In this document: piece by piece, positions 1 through 7,162 of the stretch
Numbering within the stretch: position 1 is the first letter of the stretch
Layout of the letters: the number at the start of each line of letters is the position of its first letter
Source: Rhodobacteraceae bacterium UBA3087
Lineage (GTDB): Bacteria > Pseudomonadota > Alphaproteobacteria > Rhodobacterales > Rhodobacteraceae
Reading direction: 5' to 3'
Length of the DNA stretch: 9,613 nt
NCBI GenBank assembly: GCA_002367285.1
Contig: DFBF01000009.1
Span: 1 to 9,613 of the forward strand
Program-made: the position numbers and the translations under genes
Notes under the pieces: model-generated
Told to the model about the DNA's origin: nothing
Seen by the model: only the letters and a program-made list of their open reading frames with translations
The model's database searches: none

Positions 1-1
1 G

Positions 2-838
2 CTGTTTCACCGTGAACTGGCCGATAACCTGAACGTCTGCACCAACTGCGACCACCACATGGCGATCACGCCGCGGGATCGGTTTGGCGCATTATTTGAT
101 GGCGGTATCTTTACCGAAATCGACGTGCCGATGCCGGTTGATGATCCGTTGCATTTCAAGGATCAAAAGAAATACCCCGAACGCATGAAAGCGGCGCGCA
201 AAAGCACCGGCGAACGCGAAGCGATGCTGGTGGCCGAGGGCGAAATCACCCGCACCCCGATCGTTGCCTGCGCGCAGGATTTCAGCTTCATGGGCGGCTC
301 GATGGGCATGTATGTCGGCAACGCGATCATCGCCGCCGCCGAACGCGCGGTTCAGATGCACCGCCCGCTGGTGCTGTTTTCCGCCGCCGGTGGCGCCCGG
401 ATGCAGGAGGGCATTCTTAGCCTCATGCAAATGCCGCGCACGACCGTCGCCGTTCAGATGCTGAAAGAGGCGGGCCTGCCCTATATCGTTGTGCTGACCC
501 ACCCGACCACGGGCGGCGTCACCGCGTCCTATGCCATGCTGGGCGACGTGCATATCGCCGAACCCAATGCGCTGATCTGTTTTGCCGGGCCGCGCGTGAT
601 CGAACAAACGATCCGCGAAAAGCTGCCCGAAGGGTTCCAGCGCGCCGAATACCTGTTGGATCACGGCATGTTGGACCGCGTCACGCACCGCACGCAGATG
701 AAAGACGAACTGGTCACCATCCTGCGCATGCTGACCGGCCAGCCGCCTGCGGTTGCCGGTGTTCTGCCCGCGCCGGACCCGGTTGAAGCGGTGAAAGAGG
801 GGTCTGATGAGACCCCGGCAGAGGCCCCGGAAGCGTGA
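2..838 (+). CDS. accD: Acetyl-CoA carboxylase carboxyltransferase beta subunit, 5' end outside window
   Basis: AccD is the beta half of the cytoplasmic carboxyltransferase that moves the carboxyl group from carboxybiotin to acetyl-CoA, giving malonyl-CoA for fatty-acid synthesis; it works with AccA. The frame is open from base 2 and gives 278 residues. It begins inside the N-terminal zinc ribbon, where the second cysteine pair (CTNC, bases 38-49) is visible; the first pair and roughly 40 residues lie upstream of the window. The crotonase-like core shows MGGSMGMYVGN, GGARMQEG, TTGGVTAS and GPRVIEQT, all typical of AccD. The ATG at base 59 is internal and not the true start, because the homologous frame continues upstream through LFHRELADNLNVC. 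The protein ends in an acidic, proline/alanine-rich tail (about 25 residues). Its TGA stop overlaps the GTG start of folC, which indicates one transcript and translational coupling. Identification is secure. Confidence 0.97.
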   Translation: MFHRELADNLNVCTNCDHHMAITPRDRFGALFDGGIFTEIDVPMPVDDPLHFKDQKKYPERMKAARKSTGEREAMLVAEGEITRTPIVACAQDFSFMGGSMGMYVGNAIIAAAERAVQMHRPLVLFSAAGGARMQEGILSLMQMPRTTVAVQMLKEAGLPYIVVLTHPTTGGVTASYAMLGDVHIAEPNALICFAGPRVIEQTIREKLPEGFQRAEYLLDHGMLDRVTHRTQMKDELVTILRMLTGQPPAVAGVLPAPDPVEAVKEGSDETPAEAPEA

Positions 839-2109
839 GCGCGACCGGCTCGGACGTCATCCTGGAGCGGATGATGTCGCTGCACCCCAAGATCATCGAC
901 CTGACCCTGGACCGGGTCTGGCGCCTGTTGGCCGCGCTGGACCACCCGGAACGCCGCCTGCCGCCCGTCGTCCATCTGGCCGGAACGAACGGCAAGGGAT
1001 CGACCCAGGCGTTCATGCGCGCCGGGCTAGAGGGCGCAGGACAGCGCGTTCATGCCTATACCTCGCCCCACCTGGCGCGGTTTCACGAACGCATTCGTCT
1101 GGCTGGCGATCTGATTTCCGAACCCGCGCTGAGCGCGGTTCTGGACCGCTGTTACGCCGCAAATAACGGCGAAACCATCACCTATTTCGAAATCACCACG
1201 GTGGCCGGGTTGCTGGCCTTTGCTGAAACGCCCGCCGATTATACCCTGTTGGAAACCGGGCTGGGCGGACGGCTGGACGCGACCAATGTGGTCGATCAGC
1301 CCGCCCTGACGGTGCTGACGCCGATCTCGATCGACCACACCCAGTTTCTGGGCGACACGCTGGCGGCCATCGCGGGCGAAAAGGCGGGCATCTTGAAACG
1401 CGGCGTGCCCTGCGTGGTTGGGCCGCAACCGGACGAAGCCCTTGCGGTGATCGAGGCCCGCGCCGCCGCCCTGGGCGCGCCGCTGCTGGCGCACGGCCAG
1501 CACTGGCATTTCTATGAGGAACGTGGCCGTCTGGTGGTTCAGGACGAAAACGGGCTGGTCGACCTGCCCCTGCCCGCCCTGATCGGCCCGCACCAGTTGG
1601 AGAACGCCGCAGCAGCGGTCGTGGCGCTCCGTACGCTGGGGTATGGCGAAGAGGCCTGCGTCGCAGCAGTGGAAAACGTGACCTGGCCCGCCCGGATGCA
1701 GCGGCTGAAAACCGGGCCGCTGATTGACGCCGCTGGCGACGCCGAACTATGGCTGGACGGCGGTCACAACCCGGCGGCGGGCGAAATGCTGGCCGGTGTG
1801 CTTGCGGATCTGCCACCGCGCCCCACGCATCTGATCTGCGGCATGTTGAACACCAAGGACATCACCGGATATCTGCGCCCGCTGGCCGGTGTTGCCGATG
1901 GGCTGATTGCCGTGCCGATCCCCGGCGAGGCCAACACCCTGCCCGCCGACGTCACCGCCGAGGCCGCCGCCCAGGTGCGTCTGGACGCCAGCACAGCCCC
2001 GGACGTCGAAACCGCGATCCGACGCATTACCGCAGACCAACCCGGCGCGCGCATCCTGATTTGCGGATCGCTCTACCTGGCCGGTGACATTCTGAAACAG
2101 AACGGATAA
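835..2109 (+). CDS. folC: Bifunctional dihydrofolate synthase / folylpolyglutamate synthase
   Basis: FolC is a cytoplasmic Mur-ligase-family enzyme that joins glutamate to dihydropteroate in an ATP-dependent step and then lengthens the polyglutamate tail of folates. The 424-residue product has the usual length. Visible motifs are the ATP-binding loop GTNGKGST (residues 50-57), the family signature TSPHLARFHERIR (76-88), LLETGLGGRLDATNV, DHTQFLG followed by GEKAGILK (lysine region typical of Mur ligases), and the C-terminal-domain motif LDGGHNPAA. I chose the GTG at 835 because it overlaps the accD stop as GTGA and gives a full-length N-terminus. The next in-frame ATG codons (residues 13 and 14) would remove part of the first helix. 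accD-folC adjacency is common in alphaproteobacteria. Whether it has both activities or mainly one cannot be decided from the sequence. Confidence 0.96.
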   Translation: MSATGSDVILERMMSLHPKIIDLTLDRVWRLLAALDHPERRLPPVVHLAGTNGKGSTQAFMRAGLEGAGQRVHAYTSPHLARFHERIRLAGDLISEPALSAVLDRCYAANNGETITYFEITTVAGLLAFAETPADYTLLETGLGGRLDATNVVDQPALTVLTPISIDHTQFLGDTLAAIAGEKAGILKRGVPCVVGPQPDEALAVIEARAAALGAPLLAHGQHWHFYEERGRLVVQDENGLVDLPLPALIGPHQLENAAAAVVALRTLGYGEEACVAAVENVTWPARMQRLKTGPLIDAAGDAELWLDGGHNPAAGEMLAGVLADLPPRPTHLICGMLNTKDITGYLRPLAGVADGLIAVPIPGEANTLPADVTAEAAAQVRLDASTAPDVETAIRRITADQPGARILICGSLYLAGDILKQNG

Positions 2110-2145
2110 TTCCCGAATACGCGGCAATTCGTCCCGGCGGATTTT

Positions 2146-2200
2146 CGCGGTTTTTGGGCGCCTTTCACGCAAAACCCGCGCGATCACAAAAACTTTTTTT
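2146..2200 (+). terminator. Weak candidate terminator downstream of folC
   Basis: CGCGG-TTTT (from 2146) can pair with AAAA-CCCGCG (2171-2180) with one bulged C. A run of seven T (2194-2200) follows, but 13 bases after the stem, which is too far for a classical intrinsic terminator. It is the only terminator-like structure close behind folC, so I list it with low confidence. Confidence 0.25.
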
Positions 2201-2208
2201 CACAACCC

Positions 2209-2226
2209 TCACGCTTCATGGCGTGA
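2209..2226. repeat. Perfect inverted repeat in the folC-rhodanese spacer
   Basis: TCACGC and GCGTGA form a perfect 6-bp stem around a 6-base loop (TTCATG). It is preceded by T7 plus CACAACCC and followed by five A. It lies about 75 bases upstream of the candidate promoter at 2302. It may be an operator or part of a transcription-ending structure on the minus strand; nothing in the sequence decides between these. Confidence 0.4.
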
Positions 2227-2301
2227 AAAACGATTCAACCCCCCGAAACGACTCACTTTTTCGCCCCTGCCCCGATTCGCATTAGCGACAGACGCAGAAT
2301 G

Positions 2302-2330
2302 TTGACGAAATCAAGTATGTTCTTCAATAT
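2302..2330 (+). promoter_or_regulatory. Candidate sigma-70 type promoter for the rhodanese-LysM pair
   Basis: TTGACG (2302-2307) matches the -35 consensus at five of six positions. After a 17-base spacer, CAATAT (2325-2330) has the key A at position 2 and T at position 6 of the -10 element. The predicted start of transcription lies near 2337, giving a leader of about 75 bases before the ATG at 2414. The -10 element is mediocre, so this is a proposal only. The rest of the 304-base spacer 2110-2413 shows only the inverted repeats listed separately and no convincing reading frame. Confidence 0.45.
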
Positions 2331-2379
2331 ATGGGGGCATATCGTGGGCAGCTGCCGCCCGCATTAACGATTTACAAGA

Positions 2380-2396
2380 CCTGTCGAGCAGACAGG
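2380..2396 (+). repeat. Inverted repeat in the leader of the rhodanese-like gene
   Basis: CCTGTC-GAGCA-GACAGG is a perfect 6-bp stem with a 5-base loop, ending 17 bases before the ATG at 2414 and just upstream of the purine-rich ribosome binding site (GGGGG at 2402-2406). As DNA it could be a repressor operator; as RNA it would be a short leader hairpin close to the start site. A second palindrome, GGCAGCTGCC, lies at 2347-2356. Confidence 0.4.
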
Positions 2397-2413
2397 ACAC
2401 AGGGGGATAATCC

Positions 2414-3043
2414 ATGTTTAGGTTGCTTTGCGGCGCCTTGGTGGCGGTTGTGATCACAGGGTCACACGCCACAGCGCAAGAGGTGAACATCACACCCGAT
2501 ACCGCCTCGGCTTCGATCGAGATCAACGGAGAATTGATCCAGATTGAGCGCATTCAGGATACCAGCCATCAGCTGACATCCGAGTTCACCAAAACATCGC
2601 GCCCCTGCCCACCCTTCTGCATTCACCCGATCGCTGCGGCGCCCGGTGTCAGCACGGTGGGCGAAATCGAGGTCATTTCGTTTCTGGAAAACGAAGTGGC
2701 GGGTGGCACCGGGCTGTTGATCGACAGCCGTGTGCCAGCCTGGTTCGCCAAAGGCTCGATCCCCGGCGCGGTCAACGTGCCCTTTGCCGCGCTGGAAGAA
2801 ACCAACCCCTACCGGTTGGAAATCATCAAAGCACTGGGGGCGACGCAGTCTGGAGATGGCTGGAATTTCGACAATGCAATGCAGCTGACGCTGTTTTGCA
2901 ACGGGCCTTGGTGTGACCAAAGCCCCCGGTCGATCCGCAGCCTTCTGGCCGCCGGATACCCAGCCGAGAAGATCAATTATTATCGCGGGGGCATGCAACT
3001 GTGGCTGCTTTTGGGCCTGACCGTCAACACCCCCAACACGTGA
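2414..3043 (+). CDS. Secreted rhodanese-like domain protein
   Basis: This 209-residue protein starts with a Sec signal peptide: a hydrophobic stretch from residue 4 to about 17, with likely cleavage after ATA (19-21), placing it in the periplasm. The C-terminal half is a rhodanese domain, seen as LLIDSR (101-106), SIPGAVNVPF (115-124), the catalytic-loop cysteine C162 in FCNGPWCDQSPRSIRSL, and INYYRGGMQLW near the end. Rhodaneses carry sulfur on the loop cysteine; the substrate here is unknown. Before the domain is a second cysteine cluster, CPPFC (C65, C69), and the loop holds an extra cysteine (C167), so disulfide or redox chemistry is possible. The ATG has a purine-rich ribosome binding site (GGGGG, 7 bases upstream). 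The LysM gene begins 13 bases after the stop, so the two are probably co-transcribed. Domain assignment is firm; cellular role is not known. Confidence 0.85.
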   Translation: MFRLLCGALVAVVITGSHATAQEVNITPDTASASIEINGELIQIERIQDTSHQLTSEFTKTSRPCPPFCIHPIAAAPGVSTVGEIEVISFLENEVAGGTGLLIDSRVPAWFAKGSIPGAVNVPFAALEETNPYRLEIIKALGATQSGDGWNFDNAMQLTLFCNGPWCDQSPRSIRSLLAAGYPAEKINYYRGGMQLWLLLGLTVNTPNT

Positions 3044-3056
3044 TCCGGAGCATCTG

Positions 3057-3845
3057 ATGTATCGTATTCTTATCATCGCCGCGTCTTTTGTGATTGCCGT
3101 AGGCGGGCTCGTTTTCCTGCAAGGCGGGCGCAGTGACCCGAAAATGGCCGCCCTGGCACCGGTCGAAAAACCGATTGAAGAACTGACCGAGGTGACCGAT
3201 GTGTCGGCGCCCCTGCCCGTCGCCACCGCACCGGACGCCATGGCCAACCTGACCAGCAGCGTTCTGGCCGATCTAGGTGTCAGCGCCGCGATCACCGTAC
3301 CGGACCCGGCCGCAGATGCGGCGCAGGAAATGCGCGCGCTGACGTCGAACATTCTGGCCGGTTTGGGTACGGCTGTTGCGCCCGACGCACAGCCGCAGGA
3401 CTTGCAAGGTCTGGTCACCCAGGCGCTGCAACATGGCCAGTCGGACGCCTATATCGCGCAACTGCTGAACGAAGCCTCGGCGAATGGACAGATCGCGGTT
3501 CCTGCCGCGCTGCGCACCTCGGATGGCGGTGTGGACACGTCGATCCTGTTGTCAGAACTGGTCCGCGTGGCACGTGGCGACGATGCCACACCGGCCCCCT
3601 CAGACGTGATCGCCGGTGGCGCTGGCGTTGAGGTCCGTGTGGTGCAGCAGGCAGGCGAAACGATCCAATACCATTTCTATACGGTGCAACGCGGCGACAG
3701 TCTGGGCGCGATTGCGCACAAGTTTTACGGTGACGCGTCGCTGTTTGGCCATATCTTCGAGGCCAACCGCCGCATTCTGGCGACACCAGATCGGATCAGT
3801 TCCGGCCAGCGCCTGACGATCCCGAAACTGCCCTCCGAGGCGTGA
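3057..3845 (+). CDS. Membrane-anchored LysM-domain protein
   Basis: This 262-residue protein has one N-terminal hydrophobic segment (about residues 4-22) that should act as a membrane anchor or uncleaved signal, putting the rest in the periplasm. Residues 25-200 are rich in Ala, Pro and Asp and lack a family I can name. Within them a 14-residue motif is duplicated 30 residues apart: MANLTSSVLADLG (from 62) and MRALTSNILAGLG (from 92). Residues about 206-256 form a single LysM domain (YTVQRGDSLGAIAHKFYGD, then ISSGQRLTIPKL), a fold that binds N-acetylglucosamine-containing glycans such as peptidoglycan. The start has a CCGGAGC ribosome binding site 6-7 bases upstream. It follows the rhodanese-like gene by 13 bases and is followed at once by a strong terminator, so it ends the operon. 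No catalytic domain is visible; a structural or anchoring envelope role is inference. Confidence 0.85.
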   Translation: MYRILIIAASFVIAVGGLVFLQGGRSDPKMAALAPVEKPIEELTEVTDVSAPLPVATAPDAMANLTSSVLADLGVSAAITVPDPAADAAQEMRALTSNILAGLGTAVAPDAQPQDLQGLVTQALQHGQSDAYIAQLLNEASANGQIAVPAALRTSDGGVDTSILLSELVRVARGDDATPAPSDVIAGGAGVEVRVVQQAGETIQYHFYTVQRGDSLGAIAHKFYGDASLFGHIFEANRRILATPDRISSGQRLTIPKLPSEA

Positions 3846-3864
3846 GAACAAACACATGAAACTG

Positions 3865-3891
3865 AAGGGCCCCCATCGTGGGGCCCTTTTT
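3865..3891 (+). terminator. Strong intrinsic terminator after the LysM gene
   Basis: AAGGGCCCC (3865-3873) pairs perfectly with GGGGCCCTT (3880-3888) across a 6-base loop (CATCGT), and a run of five T covers 3887-3891. It starts 20 bases after the LysM stop. The convergent minus-strand bestrophin remnant ends at 3921 and could use the same hairpin, although the T tract on that side is poor. Confidence 0.93.
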
Positions 3892-3920
3892 CGGTGTCAG
3901 GTTGGATCGCGAAAAAGCGC

Positions 3921-4500
3921 CTAGGACAAGACGTGGTTGACCGGCGTCAGGGGCGCGGGTGCTGGACGACCCAGCGCGTGGCAGACCGTGATTTCCATCG
4001 TGCGACACAGGGCCGACAGGGGCCCATTGTTGGGCGTGTCGGCAAAGGGGGTTTCAAGTTCATGCGTCACCTCGGACAAGCCAAAGAAGACATAGGCAAC
4101 AGTGGCCGCCATGAGCGGTTCAAACCAGCCCGCGGTTTCGAACAACCCGAACGGGATCAGCAGGCAATAGAGCCAGATCGTGCGCCGCACCAACAGCGAA
4201 TAGACGAAGGGCAAAGGCGTGGTCAGCAGACGTTCATTGCCCGCCTGGGCCTGGGCGAAACAGGCCAGTCGTTCGGTCAAGGCCTTGAGGCCGACGCCGT
4301 CGATCCCGCCTTCGTCGCGCATGACCCGCAGGCATTTGGCGATCTGGCGCAGGGCCGCGTCGGGGTTGTTAGGCGTGGCCTCCGGAACCCATTCACGCGT
4401 GATTTGCGCTACGTCATCGCCACGCACCTTACCCCGGTACAGATGGTGAAACGCCAGAATATGGCCAAGGATACTGGCCTTGTCACCCGCGGATGATCGC
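3921..4500 (-). pseudogene. Bestrophin-family (UPF0187) channel, N-terminally truncated remnant
   Basis: About 190 codons match the C-terminal two thirds of bestrophin-like chloride channel proteins (UPF0187/YneE type). Visible are the cytoplasmic helical region (LAFHHLYRGKVRGDD), the signature NERLLTTPLPFVYSLLVRRT, two hydrophobic segments (WLYCLLIPFGLF and MAATVAYVFFGL) and the tail motif ELETPFADTPNNGPLSALCRT. Full-length members are near 290-300 residues with four membrane segments; the first two membrane helices are missing. The open frame extends upstream to base 4586, but that part runs out of frame through the end of zapE (stop at 4507-4509) and looks unrelated. After the zapE stop there is no in-frame ATG for a full protein; the first plausible start is a GTG at 4425-4427. 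I infer a 5' deletion that joined the gene to zapE. An intact short protein is possible but would lack half of the pore. Confidence 0.75.
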
Positions 4501-4506
4501 CAACGA

Positions 4507-5583
4507 TCATGCGCCCCAGTCCTGGCCCTGCATCTCACGCAGACGCGATGCGGTGCGTTCAAATTCGAACGATCCTTCGCCTTCAATATACAGCATTTCA
4601 GGCTGGGCAGCGGCCGAGGCGATCAAGCGCACGCCGCCTTCGTACAGCGCATCAATCAGGGTGACAAAGCGCTTGGCCTCGTTGAAGTTTGAGCGTGATA
4701 GGCAGGGGATGTTTTCCAGCACCAGCAGTTTGATGGCATCGGCAATGGCCAGGTAATCCCCCGGCCCCAGCATCGCGCCGCACAGGTCATGAAACCCGGC
4801 GCGCGCAGCCCCGTTGTGAAAGGCGGGCAGGACCACGTCACGGCCTTTGACGGTGACCGTGTGTGGCTTGGCCGCGCCGCCGGTCAAGTCACGCCAGATC
4901 GCATCAATCGCGCCCCGCGCGGCGGCGTTTGCGGGGGTGAAATAAACCTGTTCACCCGACAAACGGTTCTGGCGGTAATCATTCGGGCTGACCAGTTCAT
5001 GCACCCCCATGCGGCCTTTCAGCAGCGCAATGAAGGGCAGGAACAGCTGTCGGTTCAACCCGTCTTTATACAGGTCATCCGGCACGCGGTTCGAGGTGGT
5101 GACAATGACCACCCCGGCGTCGATCAGCTTGCCAAACAGGCGGCCAACGATCATCGCGTCAGTGATGTCGCTGATCTGCATTTCGTCAAAGGCGAACAGG
5201 CGCACGTCCTTGATGATCTGCGCCGCAACGGGCTCTAACGCGTCATCGACTCCCTGTTGGCGGGCCGCGTGCATCCCGGCGTGGACCTCTTGCATGAAGG
5301 CGTGGAAATGCACGCGGCGTTTGCCCTCAATGGCCAGGTTTTCCACGAACAGGTCCATCAGAAAGCTCTTGCCACGCCCGACACCGCCCCACAGGTACAG
5401 CCCCATCGGCACCTCTTCGGGTTTGTGAAACAGCCCGCCCAGGATGCCCCGGCGCTTCTGTTTGGTGGTTTCCAGATGCACGCGAATGTCCTCCAACGCA
5501 GGCAGGCAAGCCTCCTGCGCAGGATCTGCGTGGATGTCCCCGGCGCGAACCCGGTCGTGATACAGTTTTGTCAATGTCGTCAT
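4507..5583 (-). CDS. zapE: Cell division protein ZapE, AFG1-like P-loop ATPase
   Basis: The 358-residue product belongs to the AFG1/ZapE ATPases. In E. coli ZapE is an ATP-dependent division protein that acts on FtsZ rings under low oxygen or stress; mitochondrial AFG1 relatives act in quality control of respiratory-chain subunits. The Walker A motif is GGVGRGKS (residues 66-73), Walker B is RLFAFDEMQISD (D133, E134), and VTTSNRVPDDLYKDGLNRQ is the family's sensor/arginine region. I start at the ATG at 5581-5583 (MTTLTKLYHDRV), which fits the family N-terminus; an ATG 16 codons upstream would add an uncharacteristic hydrophobic leader (MPRNLFLCAVSFYAGP). The ribosome binding site is weak. The gene is divergent from the MFS transporter across about 100 bases. 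Its stop is directly followed by the bestrophin remnant. Assignment is firm; which of the family's roles dominates here is not shown. Confidence 0.94.
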   Translation of the reverse strand: MTTLTKLYHDRVRAGDIHADPAQEACLPALEDIRVHLETTKQKRRGILGGLFHKPEEVPMGLYLWGGVGRGKSFLMDLFVENLAIEGKRRVHFHAFMQEVHAGMHAARQQGVDDALEPVAAQIIKDVRLFAFDEMQISDITDAMIVGRLFGKLIDAGVVIVTTSNRVPDDLYKDGLNRQLFLPFIALLKGRMGVHELVSPNDYRQNRLSGEQVYFTPANAAARGAIDAIWRDLTGGAAKPHTVTVKGRDVVLPAFHNGAARAGFHDLCGAMLGPGDYLAIADAIKLLVLENIPCLSRSNFNEAKRFVTLIDALYEGGVRLIASAAAQPEMLYIEGEGSFEFERTASRLREMQGQDWGA

Positions 5584-5682
5584 GGGTCCGGCATAAAACG
5601 ACACGGCGCATAAGAAAAGGTTACGCGGCACATCAGTAGGAATGATTTGACGATTGGGTCACAATACCTGACCTTGGCCCGC

Positions 5683-6924
5683 ATGACTGAAACGCGCGCG
5701 CCCCTTATCACCCCCGTCCTGATGGTCGGCTGTATCATCATCCTTGTGTCCTTTGCGATCCGGGCCAGTTTCGGCGTTTTCCAGATCCCGATTGCAGCCG
5801 AGTTCGGCTGGGCCCGGTCAGAATTTTCGCTGGCGATTGCGATACAGAACCTGGCCTGGGGCATTGGCCAGCCGTTTTTCGGCGCAATCGCGGAGAAGAT
5901 CGGCGACCGCAAGGCGATCATCGCGGGCGCATTGATCTATGCGGCCGGGCTGGTTGCCTCCTCCTTCGCTGTGACGCCTGAGGCGCATCAGATGTTGGAA
6001 TTCCTGGTGGGCTTTGGCATCGCGGGCACGGGGTTTGGCGTGATCCTGGCCGTGGTGGGCCGCGCCGCGTCCGATGACAACCGGTCCATGGCGCTGGCCA
6101 TTGCCACGGCGGCGGGATCGGCCGGCCAGGTGTTCGGCGCACCCCTTGCGGAATACTTGCTGACGCTCATGCCCTGGCAGAACGTGTTCGGCGTCTTTGC
6201 GGTGGCGATCCTGGCGGTGCTGTTCCTGCTGCCCATGATGCGATCCGAGGTCGTGGCCACGCGCGCAGAGCTGGAAGAAAGCATGGGCGCGATCCTGAAA
6301 AAGGCGATGCGCGACCCTTCCTTTACACTGATCTTTCTGGGCTTCTTTTCCTGCGGCTATCAACTGGCCTTTATCACGGCGCATTTCCCGGCCTTCGTGA
6401 CGGAAATGTGCGGCAGCATCGACCCCTCCGGCACGCTGGCCTCGATCGGCGTCTCGACCACCTCAGCACTTGGCGCGGTGTCGATCTCGCTCATTGGGCT
6501 CGCCAATATCGCAGGCACGCTCTACGCCGGATACCTGGGCAAACGGTATTCCAAGAAATACCTGCTGGCGGGCATCTATGTCGGGCGCACCATCATCGCG
6601 GCGCTGTTCATCATGTTTCCGATCACGCCGACAACGGTGGTCCTGTTCTCGATCTCCATGGGCTCACTCTGGCTGGCCACGGTGCCGCTGACCTCGGGCC
6701 TCGTCGCCCACATCTATGGGTTGCGTTACATGGGCACACTTTATGGCATCGTGTTCTTCTCACACCAGTTGGGCAGCTTCCTGGGCGTCTGGCTGGGCGG
6801 ACGCATGTATGACGCGTTTGGCGATTATACCACCGTCTGGTGGATCGGCGTCGGCATCGGCGCGTTTTCGGCCATCGTTCACCTGCCGGTGAAAGAACAG
6901 CCCCTGAATGCCCGCCCAGCCTGA
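5683..6924 (+). CDS. Major facilitator superfamily transporter
   Basis: The 413-residue protein has about twelve hydrophobic segments in two groups of six, separated by a charged cytoplasmic loop (MRSEVVATRAELEESMGAIL onward), the layout of an inner-membrane MFS secondary transporter. A degenerate MFS motif A sits between TM2 and TM3 (GAIAEKIGDRKA, residues 67-78). The overall pattern (SFGVFQIPIAAEFGWARSEFS in TM1-TM2) resembles the monocarboxylate/oxalate-formate-type MFS branch, but the substrate cannot be read from the sequence. I start at the ATG at 5683; a TTG at 5647 would add twelve residues without a better ribosome binding site, and no strong site precedes either codon. The gene stands alone, divergent from zapE, with a 3' spacer of about 240 bases leading to a terminator at 7163-7193. 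Confidence 0.88.
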   Translation: MTETRAPLITPVLMVGCIIILVSFAIRASFGVFQIPIAAEFGWARSEFSLAIAIQNLAWGIGQPFFGAIAEKIGDRKAIIAGALIYAAGLVASSFAVTPEAHQMLEFLVGFGIAGTGFGVILAVVGRAASDDNRSMALAIATAAGSAGQVFGAPLAEYLLTLMPWQNVFGVFAVAILAVLFLLPMMRSEVVATRAELEESMGAILKKAMRDPSFTLIFLGFFSCGYQLAFITAHFPAFVTEMCGSIDPSGTLASIGVSTTSALGAVSISLIGLANIAGTLYAGYLGKRYSKKYLLAGIYVGRTIIAALFIMFPITPTTVVLFSISMGSLWLATVPLTSGLVAHIYGLRYMGTLYGIVFFSHQLGSFLGVWLGGRMYDAFGDYTTVWWIGVGIGAFSAIVHLPVKEQPLNARPA

Positions 6925-6948
6925 CTGGCTTGACTGACTGGCCGCCTG

Positions 6949-7029
6949 CCTTTCCCTCTTGCCCCAAATATCCCGGGGGCAACGCCCCGCGCAGCGGCCA
7001 CGCCCAACGCGTGGCGACGCGTCAGCGTC
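6949..7029. repeat. Intergenic block of three tandem hairpins
   Basis: Three perfect inverted repeats follow each other: GGGGC-AAC-GCCCC (6976-6988), GCCACGC-CCAAC-GCGTGGC (6997-7015) and GACGC-GTCA-GCGTC (7016-7029). They are preceded by a pyrimidine-rich stretch and the sequence GCCCCAAATATCCCGGGGG. From memory, a block of this kind (a purine tract, an ATATTT next to CCCGGG, then GC-rich stems) recurs between genes in Rhodobacterales genomes; I cannot check copies here. It lies in the 3' untranslated region of the MFS gene. It could be a dispersed palindromic element, an mRNA-stabilising structure or a transcription attenuator. Confidence 0.55.
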
Positions 7030-7162
7030 AACCCGGGGCGGGAGCACACCTTCCCAGACCTCAGTCGAACCGGACGCCGGACGCGAACAGCACAGCCAGC
7101 AACCCAATCCGACAAAAATTACGATGGGCAAGAACGTCGCCAAGTTCCAGGCAGCTCTGGCC

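Noticed and set aside
2331..2460. Upstream frame starting ATGGGGGCATAT that overlaps the start of the rhodanese gene
   Set aside because: It lies at or before the predicted transcription start, has no ribosome binding site and encodes nothing recognisable.
3894..4496. 200-codon plus-strand frame opposite the bestrophin remnant
   Set aside because: The composition is rich in Gln, Gly and Arg, as expected for antisense of a membrane-protein gene. The minus strand carries recognisable bestrophin motifs, and the start lies just after a terminator without a ribosome binding site.
4587..5631. Plus-strand frames of 70-149 codons opposite zapE
   Set aside because: They are antisense shadows of a clearly identified ATPase, arising from high GC; none shows a known motif or ribosome binding site.
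6760..7143. Minus-strand frame starting at a TTG with a hydrophobic stretch (FLPIVIFVGLGCWLCCS)
   Set aside because: The frame has no clear ribosome binding site. It passes without stop through the hairpin block and into antisense of the MFS gene, where its codon pattern is meaningless. The hydrophobic start alone is not enough.
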